From the NCBI RefSeq assembly GCF_039641995.1, contig NZ_CP087714.1:744001-808000 (forward strand): a stretch of DNA of 64,000 nucleotides, written 5' to 3'. The translations under genes and the position numbers were made by a program. Source of the stretch: Geoglobus acetivorans (GTDB taxonomy: Archaea > Halobacteriota > Archaeoglobi > Archaeoglobales > Archaeoglobaceae). The notes beneath the pieces were generated by a model. It ran no database searches. It saw only the letters and a list, made by a program, of their open reading frames with translations, and had not been told where the DNA came from. Shown here in pieces: positions 41,329 to 49,238 of this stretch (its first letter is position 1; each line of letters starts with the position of its first letter).

Positions 41329-41936
41329 TGAACTTTCCGCAAATTTTTTGGCACGGGATGGCGGAGGAGGAGAAGATTGACTACCTCAGGAAGTTCAGCG
41401 TAGCGGTAATCGGAAGCAGAATGCTCATGGAGCTTCTCTGGAGGGGTGGAGTAGGCTGTGTGAGGTACATCGGCGATTTCGTGACTCCAAACGATTCGAG
41501 GATTGACTGCACCGTGCATCCTCTTGAGGCGAATGATTATGACGCAGTCCACCCGATGAGCAGCGACTCCTGCGTGATAAGCTACCCGTATCCTGACGAC
41601 TACGACGAGCTTAAAAGACAGCTGAAGGGAATAGACGTTATTGTAGCCCACAAACACATTGATGTTGCCGCAAGAATAGCTGAAGAGCTTGGATCGCCCT
41701 TCATACCTAACCTGATTACAACCTTCCTGCCCGATGGGGTGAAATTCTGGGAAGTGGAGATGCCGAGGGTTAAGTTTGATCCGATTTCGTATGCTCTCAC
41801 ATGTTCTCTCCAGGCTGGAGAGATACTCAGAATATTTACGGGCTACCACATGCCGACAATAGCTCCGGATGCGTACATCGTAGATACCCGCTCCCAGTAT
41901 TACCTCAAGAAAATCCGGCTGAGGGTGAAAGAATGA
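41325..41936 (+). CDS. ThiF/E1-like Rossmann protein, degenerate, unknown role
   Basis: Protein of 203 residues. VAVIGSRMLMELLWRGGVGCVRYIGDF resembles the nucleotide loop of ThiF/MoeB enzymes, and ALTCSLQAGEILRIFTG near the end matches their conserved C-terminal helix. The glycine loop is incomplete (GSRMLM in place of GXGXXG), and no catalytic cysteine or CXXC zinc pair is obvious. It overlaps the CBS gene before it and the beta-RFAP synthase gene after it by four bases each, hinting at a methanopterin-related role (inference). Confidence 0.58.
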   Translation: MMNFPQIFWHGMAEEEKIDYLRKFSVAVIGSRMLMELLWRGGVGCVRYIGDFVTPNDSRIDCTVHPLEANDYDAVHPMSSDSCVISYPYPDDYDELKRQLKGIDVIVAHKHIDVAARIAEELGSPFIPNLITTFLPDGVKFWEVEMPRVKFDPISYALTCSLQAGEILRIFTGYHMPTIAPDAYIVDTRSQYYLKKIRLRVKE

Positions 41937-42871
41937 GGATTAAAGCCCCGTCAAGGATTCACATAACGCTTGTAGACCTCAACGGAGCTGTTGGAAGGGT
42001 CGATGGTGGCGTCGGTCTGACCTTGGAAAGTCCCGGATTTGTTATCAGAGCCCGAAAAAACGATGAGATTCGGGTAGAGGGTGAAGCAGAATTTGCTGAA
42101 AGGGGCAAGGCCGTTCTTGAGAAATTTCAGAAAAAATTCGGCTACGGGCTTGAGGTGGTAATTGAGAGAGCCTATCCATCTCACATCGGTCTGGGGAGTG
42201 GAACCCAGCTTGCCCTTTCGGTTGGGAAGGCATACTGCCTGATTAACGGAATCGGGCTTAGCGTAAGGGAGATTGCTGAGCTTGCTGGCAGAGGCGGGAC
42301 ATCCGGTATAGGTGTTGCAGCATTTGAGTATGGAGGCTTCATTGTCGATGGCGGACACACGATGAAGGAGAAGAAGAGTTTTCTTCCGTCATCGTTCAGC
42401 AGGGCAAAGCCGGCTCCCGTTATTGCGAGGCACGATTTTCCCGATTGGGACGTGTATCTGATTATCCCTGACGAAAAGGGCTTTGCAGGTATGCGGGAAA
42501 GACATCTGTTTGAAAAGAACACACCCGTCTCCCTGCATGACGTGAGGGAGCTTGCCCATATAATTCTCATGAAGCTTCTTCCGGCTGTGGCTGAACATGA
42601 CCTCGATGAATTCGCCAACGCAATTCATGCAATTCAGTACCTGGGATTCAAAAGAGCAGAGGTCAGCCAGTATGGCACGCTTATTTTTGACCTCATAGAG
42701 GTTTTGAGGGACTATGGAGCGGCAGGAATGTCGTCAACTGGACCGACGGTTTATTTCGTGGGAGACAGAGGTGGCATTGACGCTGCAAAAAGTTATTTCA
42801 AGGAAAGGGAAATAGGAGTTGAAATTGTAAAAACAAAAGCGAGAAACAGGGGGGCTGAAGTTGAAATATAA
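41933..42871 (+). CDS. mptG: Beta-ribofuranosylaminobenzene 5'-phosphate synthase (beta-RFAP synthase)
   Basis: With ATG 41933 the protein has 312 residues. It belongs to the GHMP-kinase-like fold, with RIHITLVDLNGAVGRVDGGVGL near the N terminus, HIGLGSGTQLALSVGKA as the phosphate loop and SSTGPTVYFV near the C terminus. It couples 4-hydroxybenzoate (or pABA) and PRPP in the first committed step of methanopterin synthesis. The ATGA overlap with the ThiF-like gene and the start of nop5 11 bases before its stop place it in one operon. MptE, another methanopterin gene, is at 59.1 kb. Confidence 0.88.
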   Translation: MRIKAPSRIHITLVDLNGAVGRVDGGVGLTLESPGFVIRARKNDEIRVEGEAEFAERGKAVLEKFQKKFGYGLEVVIERAYPSHIGLGSGTQLALSVGKAYCLINGIGLSVREIAELAGRGGTSGIGVAAFEYGGFIVDGGHTMKEKKSFLPSSFSRAKPAPVIARHDFPDWDVYLIIPDEKGFAGMRERHLFEKNTPVSLHDVRELAHIILMKLLPAVAEHDLDEFANAIHAIQYLGFKRAEVSQYGTLIFDLIEVLRDYGAAGMSSTGPTVYFVGDRGGIDAAKSYFKEREIGVEIVKTKARNRGAEVEI

Positions 42872-43637
42872 TCTATGGTTTGGGATTTACAAGGACGGAA
42901 AGGTCAGAAAGTCTGAAAATCTGAAAAAATCATTTATCACGGCACACAATCCTGAGCCTCTGCCGTTTTCTCCTGCCGATGCTGGCAGGGAAGTTTTCGG
43001 AGATGATTATTACGGGATTCTGAGAAAAACTGCCATTGAGGTGTGCAGAGAGCTTGTTGAGAAAGAGCTGAGACGGGAGGATAGATACGTCATCGCTCTC
43101 GTAAGAACTCTGGACGAGCTGAACAGCTCGATAAATCTCCTCATGGAGAAGCTCAGGGATCTGAAAGAGATAAGGGAAAGTGAGGTTGTGGAGGTTTTCG
43201 AGCAGAGAATCGGGGAGCTTGAAAAATTTAAAGCAGAGATAGAAAAGGAAATCGAGGAGGTTATGAGGAAGATTGCGCCAAACGTGAGCGAAATTGTTGG
43301 AGAGAAAATTGGGGCAAGACTTCTTGAGAAGGCAGGAAGCCTTGAAAGGCTGGCAGAATTTCCAGCAAGCACGATACAGGTTATAGGGGCTGAAAAATCT
43401 CTTTTCAAAGCTCTTTCAAGGATAAGGAGGGGGAAGAAAGCCAAAGTGCCAAAGCACGGCGTGATATTCCAGCATCCATTCATAAGGAACCTTCCGAAAA
43501 AGAAAAGAGGGAAGATGGCAAGGTTCATTGCAAATAAAATTGCCATAGCCGCGAGGATAGACTACTTTAAGGGTGAGCTTGATGAAAAACTTTCTGAGGA
43601 GGTAAGGAAGAAGTATGAGCAGCTTTCAAGGAAGTGA
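42861..43637 (+). CDS. nop5: Nop5 (Nop56/58-like) box C/D RNP core protein
   Basis: Protein of 258 residues from TTG 42861. After an N-terminal domain of about 95 residues comes a coiled-coil region (about 90-130) and the Nop domain with IAPNVSEIVGEKIGARLLEKAGSLERLAEFPASTIQ and GAEKSLFKALS. It binds L7Ae and fibrillarin on box C/D RNA to guide 2'-O-methylation. It overlaps the next gene, fibrillarin, by 23 bases. The C-terminal basic tail common to longer Nop5 proteins is absent. The tRNA-Trp intron at 6.5 kb is a likely target RNA. Confidence 0.93.
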   Translation: MKYNLWFGIYKDGKVRKSENLKKSFITAHNPEPLPFSPADAGREVFGDDYYGILRKTAIEVCRELVEKELRREDRYVIALVRTLDELNSSINLLMEKLRDLKEIRESEVVEVFEQRIGELEKFKAEIEKEIEEVMRKIAPNVSEIVGEKIGARLLEKAGSLERLAEFPASTIQVIGAEKSLFKALSRIRRGKKAKVPKHGVIFQHPFIRNLPKKKRGKMARFIANKIAIAARIDYFKGELDEKLSEEVRKKYEQLSRK

Positions 43638-44277
43638 GATTGCACATAATGTGTTCATGGCAGAAATTGAAGGAAGAAAGAGGATTTTCACGAAGTCAGC
43701 ATATCCTCCGCACTACGGGGAAAGGAAAGTGGGCGAATACCGGGAGTGGATACCCCAGCGGAGCAAGCTTGGCGCACTTTTCATGAAAGGGTATGTGATT
43801 GATCTTGGGGAAAATACCAGGCTCCTGTACCTCGGAGCTGCAAGCGGAACGACTGTTAGCCACCTTTCGGATATACTCGATTCCGGAATTATCTATGCAG
43901 TGGAGTATTCTGCAAAGCCGTTTCAGAAGTTTCTGAAGCTTGCGATGGAGAGGAAAAACATAATCCCAATTCTCGGAGATGCTTCCCGGCCAGAGAGGTA
44001 CAGCGGAATTGTCGAGAAGGTTGATTTCATCTACCAGGACATAGCTCAAAGGAATCAAGTTGAAATTTTCAGAAAGAATTTCGAGTTTTTTGCTGCGGAA
44101 AATGCTGAGGGTTTGATTTTTGTGAAGGCAAGGAGCATTGACTCGACAAAAGAGCCAAAAGAAATTTACGGGGAAGTTATCCGCAAACTTGAGGGTGATT
44201 TTGAGATAATAAAGCATGCGAGCCTTGAGCCGTACCACAGGGATCACATATTCATTCACGTGAGGTGGAGGGGTTGA
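43615..44277 (+). CDS. flpA: Fibrillarin-like rRNA/tRNA 2'-O-methyltransferase
   Basis: Protein of 220 residues. The SAM-binding region is YLGAASGTTVSHLSDIL, with the FIYQDIAQ motif and the conserved VKARSIDSTK segment toward the C terminus, all typical of fibrillarin. It transfers the methyl group to the 2'-OH chosen by box C/D guides. It is encoded directly after nop5, a widely conserved pair in archaea, and its stop overlaps the TTG start of the HARP gene. Confidence 0.95.
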   Translation: MSSFQGSEIAHNVFMAEIEGRKRIFTKSAYPPHYGERKVGEYREWIPQRSKLGALFMKGYVIDLGENTRLLYLGAASGTTVSHLSDILDSGIIYAVEYSAKPFQKFLKLAMERKNIIPILGDASRPERYSGIVEKVDFIYQDIAQRNQVEIFRKNFEFFAAENAEGLIFVKARSIDSTKEPKEIYGEVIRKLEGDFEIIKHASLEPYHRDHIFIHVRWRG

Positions 44278-44996
44278 AGCAGCGCTTTGTTCTGGATACG
44301 ACTGCCATCACGGATACCGGGATGAGGTCGAAAGAAGGTTTTGAAAATATATGCGTATCCGCAAATACGATTCTCGATTTAATAGCAAAGGCGAGGCTGA
44401 AACTTGAAATTAGCTGCTACGTCCCGTACCCATCCGTTTATTCTGAGCTTGTGAGCTTCATGAAGAGATACGGCTGTGAAAAAGAGGTGTTCGTGAAGCT
44501 TGACACCTGGCTCATCAAAAAGACTCCCAACAGGTTCGAGGTCAAGATACCTGCCGAAATCTTTCATGAGTACATCACCACCGTACGGCAGAAAATAAAC
44601 AAGGCCATGAGGGTGGCCGAGGAGCATATCTGGGAGAGTTCTGCAGTTGGATTGAAGTATGAGCGGAAAGACGAGGTGAGGGATGAGGTTGGCGACATCA
44701 TCTCCCGATTCAGGGACAAGTTCAGGGAGGTTACGAGACACGGGGTTCTGGATTCCTCTCCTGATCTTGATGTACTCCTTCTTGCGAAGGAACTTGATGC
44801 CGCTGTCGTTTCGAGCGACGAGGGCATAAAGAAGTGGGCTGAAAAAATGGGCCTCAGGTTTGTTGAGGCGAAAATGTTTCCGAGAATGCTGAGGGAATAT
44901 CTGAGGCTTGTGGAGGGTGAATTTGATGAAAATCGAAAAACCGAGGGGGACAAGGGATTTTTTACCTCAGGAGATGGAGAAGAGGAGACATATTGA
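44274..44996 (+). CDS. HARP, protein-only RNase P homologue (UPF0278, PIN domain)
   Basis: Protein of 240 residues from TTG 44274, whose ribosome site GAGGTGG lies a few bases upstream. It opens FVLDTTAITDTGMR with Asp8 and later has SSPDLDVLLLAKELDAAVVSSDEGIKKW with Asp164, Asp166, Asp182 and Glu183, the acidic PIN-type active site. This is the HARP/UPF0278 family related to Aquifex RNase P, also called RNA ligase partner. Its 3' end overlaps hisS by 71 bases, unusually long. It sits in an operon with box C/D RNP genes. The organism also has Rpp21, so this is not the only RNase P-type component. Confidence 0.86.
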   Translation: MKQRFVLDTTAITDTGMRSKEGFENICVSANTILDLIAKARLKLEISCYVPYPSVYSELVSFMKRYGCEKEVFVKLDTWLIKKTPNRFEVKIPAEIFHEYITTVRQKINKAMRVAEEHIWESSAVGLKYERKDEVRDEVGDIISRFRDKFREVTRHGVLDSSPDLDVLLLAKELDAAVVSSDEGIKKWAEKMGLRFVEAKMFPRMLREYLRLVEGEFDENRKTEGDKGFFTSGDGEEETY

Positions 44997-46143
44997 AAAC
45001 CTGATGCGAAAAGTGGCCGAGAGTTTCGGATACAGGGAAATTCAGACTCCGACCTTTGAACATCTGGAGCTTTTCACCCTGAAGTCTGGAGAAGGTATTG
45101 TGGAGGAAATTTACGCATTCAAGGACAAGGGAGGCAGGGATCTCGCTCTGAGGCCTGAGCTTACCGCCCCGGTTATGAGAATGTTCGTTAACGAATGCTC
45201 GGTTATGCCGAGACCCCTCAGGTTTTACTATTTCGGAAACTGCTTCAGGTATGAAAGGCCACAGAGAGGAAGATACAGGGAATTCTGGCAGTTCGGAGTT
45301 GAGCTGATAGGGAGCGATAAACCTGAAAGCGATGCTGAGGTCATTTATCTGGCATACAGGATTTTAAAAGAACTTGGCGTAGATTTCAGGCTGCACGTTG
45401 GACACGTGGGGTTGCTGAGAAAGGTGCTTCAGGACCTTGACAGCGCTGACGCCGCAATGAGGCTGATCGATAAAAAGGATTTCGATGGGCTGAAGGTTTT
45501 GCTGAATGAGTGTGGGAAATCAGATCTGTTCGAAACTGTGGTTCGGCTTTCAGAATGCGGCACTGTAGAGGAGGCTAAAGAAGTCTATCCAGAATTTGAC
45601 TATTCCCATGTTGAAAAAGTTTCTGAAATTCTCACAGAACTGGGAGTTGAATTCAGTCTGGATTTCGGTATAGCGAGGGGTCTGGACTACTACACGGGGA
45701 TAGTCTTTGAAGTTTATGCTGAAGGTCTCGGGGCACAGAAGCAGATATGCGGTGGAGGGTCTTACAGACTCGCAAGACTTTTTGGTGGAGAGGATGTGCC
45801 TTCAACTGGGTTTGCCATAGGATTTGACAGGGTGGTAGAGGTATGCAGTGCTGAAATGCAGAAAAGGCCAGTGGCTGTGGTTGTGAGTTTCGGGGACTTC
45901 GTCAGGGGTCAGAAGGTTGCCGAGCTTTTGAGAGCTGCTGGGATTGATGCGGTTGTTGATGTCATGGGTCGAAACGTCAGAAAGCAGCTGAGCTTTGCAA
46001 ATTCAATCAATGCGGATTACGCAATCTTTGCCGGAGAGGAGTTTGAAAAGGGAATTGTGAGAATCAAGGATTTAAGGACGGAAGAACAGATTGATGTTGA
46101 TGTCGGGGAACTTGAGAGCTTCTTTGAAAATGGGAAGACCTGA
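44926..46143 (+). CDS. hisS: Histidyl-tRNA synthetase
   Basis: Class II synthetase of 405 residues from ATG 44926, which follows GGAGGGTGA. Motif 1 region is MRKVAESFGYREIQTPTFEHLELF, motif 2 is FYYFGNCFRYERPQRGRYREFWQFGVE, and the His-specific ARGLDYYTGIVFE and motif 3 GGSYRLARLFGGEDVPSTGFAIGFDR are all clear. It charges tRNA-His. Its start lies inside the HARP gene, so the two may be coupled in translation. Its 3' end overlaps the convergent membrane protein gene by 72 bases. Confidence 0.95.
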   Translation: MKIEKPRGTRDFLPQEMEKRRHIENLMRKVAESFGYREIQTPTFEHLELFTLKSGEGIVEEIYAFKDKGGRDLALRPELTAPVMRMFVNECSVMPRPLRFYYFGNCFRYERPQRGRYREFWQFGVELIGSDKPESDAEVIYLAYRILKELGVDFRLHVGHVGLLRKVLQDLDSADAAMRLIDKKDFDGLKVLLNECGKSDLFETVVRLSECGTVEEAKEVYPEFDYSHVEKVSEILTELGVEFSLDFGIARGLDYYTGIVFEVYAEGLGAQKQICGGGSYRLARLFGGEDVPSTGFAIGFDRVVEVCSAEMQKRPVAVVVSFGDFVRGQKVAELLRAAGIDAVVDVMGRNVRKQLSFANSINADYAIFAGEEFEKGIVRIKDLRTEEQIDVDVGELESFFENGKT

Positions 46144-46548
46144 AATCACTCCTATTTTTTCTGCCGAGTAGTAATACAGTGCCAGTATGCAGGCGAGAAT
46201 TATCAGGTAATTTGGGACGACACTGTTGTATGAAAATCTGGATATCCTGACCCTTCTTTTAAGGGGCCAGTAAAGCTCGACTCCGGATTTTGTGAGCATG
46301 TCAAGAATTATGTGGCTCAGGATTCCGTAAAGGGCAAGAACTCCGTATGCCGGGTTAATGATTCCTGAAAGCAGTGGAACCAGTATTGCAAAGAGTAGTG
46401 AGTGCGTGACTGTTCTGTGTTTCATTCCAAGAGCCAGGTCCAGATCGCTGATAACTCCAAATGTCGATGCCACGAGTGCGTATTCTAAGTTCCCGGTGAA
46501 TATGAACACTGGTGTAAACGATGCAATCAGGTGTGTTTTTTTGAGCAT
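46072..46548 (-). CDS. Membrane-bound metal-dependent hydrolase family protein (DUF457/YdjM-like)
   Basis: Protein of 158 residues. It begins MLKKTHLIASF and has DLDLALGMKHRTVTHSLLFA and ILSHIILDMLTKSGVELYWPL, giving the conserved His and Asp residues of the YdjM/DUF457 family among four hydrophobic segments. It probably binds a metal at the membrane; the substrate is unknown. Its last 72 bases overlap hisS on the other strand, which is a long overlap. Single gene. Confidence 0.85.
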   Translation of the reverse strand: MLKKTHLIASFTPVFIFTGNLEYALVASTFGVISDLDLALGMKHRTVTHSLLFAILVPLLSGIINPAYGVLALYGILSHIILDMLTKSGVELYWPLKRRVRISRFSYNSVVPNYLIILACILALYYYSAEKIGVISGLPIFKEALKFPDININLFFRP

Positions 46549-46604
46549 GACAGATATAATTTTGTGCTGATTTTAATTTTATCGCCAGAAAATCCTCTAT
46601 GAAT

Positions 46605-46863
46605 TCAGATTTCAATTTCCACCTCAATTGTAGCTCTCCTGAGTCCTTCCGGATTGAGGGCATCCGGTATTTTCGTCCGTGTTGGGGTTGTTGTGATCGG
46701 TGCTTTCACAATGTTCGCAATCTTTAAATACTGATATGCCAACCTTATTCTGAAATGTCGCTGTCCTTTTGCAGAGGCTGGGAATCTGGATTCTTTGGCT
46801 TTTTCTCGTATAGCTTTAGCTACTGATCGGTTCTGGGAGGTGTTCTGGTGTGGTTGCTGCCAT
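46605..46863 (-). pseudogene. Possible frameshifted small gene, unknown family
   Basis: From ATG 46863 the frame reads MAATTPEHLPEPISS and stops. An overlapping frame continues with QNRSVAKAIREKAKESRF and runs about 75 residues in a protein-like way to a stop at 46605. A CTTATATATA element lies roughly 25 bases before ATG 46863, so a gene probably started there. One base lost or gained within codons 11-14 would join both parts into an 86-residue protein. No family is recognised. The case is weaker than for the PIN gene. Confidence 0.4.
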
Positions 46864-46914
46864 GGTCTGTGCGTCAGTATATATAAGCAATTTGAATATA
46901 AGAGGTGAATAAAA

Positions 46915-47682
46915 TTGCAGGGAAAAAAACGAAGGTTGAAGAGGATAATGAAAAACGGTAGAGCCATAATAATACCTATGGATCACGGAATGACTAAACC
47001 TGAGAACGGGCTTGAAGATGTGGATAGAATTATGGCGATGCTCGACGGCATAGCAGATGCGTTCATTCTTCACAAGGGTATGGCAAAAAACTCCAGCATG
47101 GTGGAGGAGCTTGAATCAGCCCTCATTATCCACCTCTCCGCATCCACATATCTCAGCCCCGACCCCTTAGACAAGAGGGTGATCACGAGCGTTGAAAAGG
47201 CCATACAGCTTGGGGCAGATGCGGTGAGCGTTCACGTAAACATCGGGTGTGAGAGAGATATAGAGCAGATACGGGAAGCCTCACTCATCTCCGAAAAATG
47301 CGACGATTATGGGATACCGCTGCTTGTGATGGCTTACCCGAGAGGCGTGGGGATAAACGAGTTCGGTGCTGATGAAATCAAGCTTGCTGTGAGGGTTGCA
47401 AATGAAATCGGCGCGGACATCGTTAAAACCAACTATACAGGTGATGCTGAATCCTTCAAGGATGTGCTGAAGTTTTCAAAGGCCCCCGTAGTCATTGCCG
47501 GTGGAAGCAAGACCGATGAGACCTCTCTGCTGAAGACGATTGAGGAAGCGATATCTGCAGGTGCTGGAGGGGTTGCAATAGGCAGAAATGTTTTTCAAAG
47601 CAGAAATCCAAGAAATCTTGTGCTGAAAATCTCTGAAATAGTTCATGGTGTGATATATGAAAGAGGTATGGTTAATCGATGA
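46915..47682 (+). CDS. ADHS-like class I aldolase, second copy, in the aromatic operon
   Basis: Protein of 255 residues from TTG 46915 with GAGGTGA upstream. The Schiff-base lysine is Lys171 (IVKTNYTG), with Tyr141 (MAYPRG) and Asp23 (PMDHGMTKP). It is clearly related to the copy at 25.4 kb but differs in the substrate loops: DHGMTKPENG in place of [11 protein letters not shown], and no GHRGYGKD segment. Its place before DHQ synthase II, DHQ dehydratase and the prephenate fusion argues that it makes the C7 precursor of shikimate. It overlaps the next gene by 26 bases. Confidence 0.84.
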   Translation: MQGKKRRLKRIMKNGRAIIIPMDHGMTKPENGLEDVDRIMAMLDGIADAFILHKGMAKNSSMVEELESALIIHLSASTYLSPDPLDKRVITSVEKAIQLGADAVSVHVNIGCERDIEQIREASLISEKCDDYGIPLLVMAYPRGVGINEFGADEIKLAVRVANEIGADIVKTNYTGDAESFKDVLKFSKAPVVIAGGSKTDETSLLKTIEEAISAGAGGVAIGRNVFQSRNPRNLVLKISEIVHGVIYERGMVNR

Positions 47683-48634
47683 TGGCGTTAGCTGGGAGGA
47701 TGTAAGGGATCACGTGATAGATGCCATAGAAACAGGATTTACGGGCGTGGCTGTGAGAAGGGATTTCATTGAGCTTGCCAGAAAGCTCGGAAATATCGAG
47801 GTCGAAGAATATGCGATTGAAACGATTTCAGATGCAGATGATCAAAACCGGATTGCCGAGATGCTTGAAGCAGGTAGGAGAATCTTCATTGAATTCGAAA
47901 ACTGGAAAATAATCCCCCTTGAAAACCTGATAGCCATGAGGAGGAAGGGAAAGATAATTCCAATTGTGGAGACACCTGATGAGGCTGAGGTGGTTCTCAC
48001 AACTCTTGAGAGGGGTGCGGATGGTTTCGCCATAAGGCCGAAAATCAGGGAACTAATGAAGGAGTTCGCCGGAATAGTGGAAAGGACTGAAGATCTCAAT
48101 CTTGTTGAGGCGGAGATTTTTGAAATAAGAAAGCTTGGAGTGGGGGACAGGGTCTGTGTGGACACCATCACACTAATGTCACCCGGAGAAGGTATGCTCG
48201 TTGGAAACTCGGCGGAGTTCATGTTTCTTGTTGCAAGTGAAAGTGAGGAAAGCGAATACGTTGCTTCCAGACCGTTTCGGGTCAACGCCGGAAGTGTGAA
48301 TGCCTACATCAGGGTTGGGGCAAGGACGAGGTATCTGGCAGAGCTTAGGGCTGGGGACGAAGTCGAAATAGTGAGGTTTGATGGAAAAACGAGGAAAAGC
48401 TTTGTTGGGAGGGTCAAAATAGAGAAGAGGCCAATGATTCTTCTCAGGGCGAGATTTGACGGTGTTTCAGGCTCGGTAATCCTGCAAAACGCCGAAACGA
48501 TAAAGCTGGTAACTCCTGAAGGGAAACACGTCAGTGTCGCAGAGCTGAAGGTGGGAGACAGGGTGCTTGCGTACATAGGCGAGAAGGCCAGACATTTTGG
48601 CATGGCGGTGGAGGAGAGCATAATTGAAGGGTAG
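47657..48634 (+). CDS. 3-dehydroquinate synthase II
   Basis: Protein of 325 residues of the archaeal DHQ synthase type, which oxidatively deaminates the ADHS product and closes the ring with NAD, and is unrelated to AroB. It opens KEVWLIDDGVSWEDVRDHV and has SPGEGMLVGNSAEFMFLVASE, the family's conserved block, followed by PFRVNAGSVNAYI and a beta-rich C-terminal domain. It overlaps the ADHS-like gene by 26 bases and the DHQ dehydratase gene by 11, so the three are clearly one transcript. Confidence 0.93.
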   Translation: MKEVWLIDDGVSWEDVRDHVIDAIETGFTGVAVRRDFIELARKLGNIEVEEYAIETISDADDQNRIAEMLEAGRRIFIEFENWKIIPLENLIAMRRKGKIIPIVETPDEAEVVLTTLERGADGFAIRPKIRELMKEFAGIVERTEDLNLVEAEIFEIRKLGVGDRVCVDTITLMSPGEGMLVGNSAEFMFLVASESEESEYVASRPFRVNAGSVNAYIRVGARTRYLAELRAGDEVEIVRFDGKTRKSFVGRVKIEKRPMILLRARFDGVSGSVILQNAETIKLVTPEGKHVSVAELKVGDRVLAYIGEKARHFGMAVEESIIEG

Positions 48635-49232
48635 GTTTGTTGTGACCGTCAGAAACTTTGCGGAAGCTTCGCAGGCATTGAGGGTTGCCGACATCATTGA
48701 GTTCAGACTTGATCTGTTTCCGTCCTATCCAGAGTACGATAGAATTCAGACCGAGAAGGACAACATAGTTACCATCAGAAGGAAAGAAGACGGCGGTCAG
48801 TTTGATGGTGAGGAAGAGGACAGACTCGAGCTTCTCAGAAAGTACTCTAAATACGCCAGCTACGTGGACCTTGAACACGAGCTTGATGATGAGGTTTTCC
48901 TGAAGTTCGAGAAAAACAACATTGTGGAGTCGTATCACAACTTTGCAGAGACGCCAGATTATGACGTCCTTAAGGACATAGTCGAGGGCAGGAGAGGGGA
49001 CATAATCAAGATAGCGACAATGGGCAGGAGTAAGGAGGACGTGATTAAAATAATGAAACTTCTCACAGAATACGACAACGTTGTTGCGTTTCTCATGGGC
49101 AGGAAGTATTCATTCACCAGAATTATATCCCTGCTTATGGGTTCTCCGCTAATTTACTGCTCGTTATACAATGCAGTAGCTCCCGGACAGTACGACATTT
49201 ATACGGCGAGAAAAATACTGAAAATGATCTGA
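48624..49232 (+). CDS. aroD: 3-dehydroquinate dehydratase, type I
   Basis: Protein of 202 residues from TTG 48624. Type I features are the (D/E)FRLDLF strand (IIEFRLDLFPSY), His in the NIVESYHNFAETPD segment, the Schiff-base lysine in DIIKIATMGRSKED, and MGRKYSFTRIIS near the C terminus. It dehydrates 3-dehydroquinate to 3-dehydroshikimate. It is slightly shorter than bacterial AroD. The prephenate fusion gene starts six bases after its stop. Confidence 0.93.
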   Translation: MKGRFVVTVRNFAEASQALRVADIIEFRLDLFPSYPEYDRIQTEKDNIVTIRRKEDGGQFDGEEEDRLELLRKYSKYASYVDLEHELDDEVFLKFEKNNIVESYHNFAETPDYDVLKDIVEGRRGDIIKIATMGRSKEDVIKIMKLLTEYDNVVAFLMGRKYSFTRIISLLMGSPLIYCSLYNAVAPGQYDIYTARKILKMI

Positions 49233-49238
49233 AGGGCT

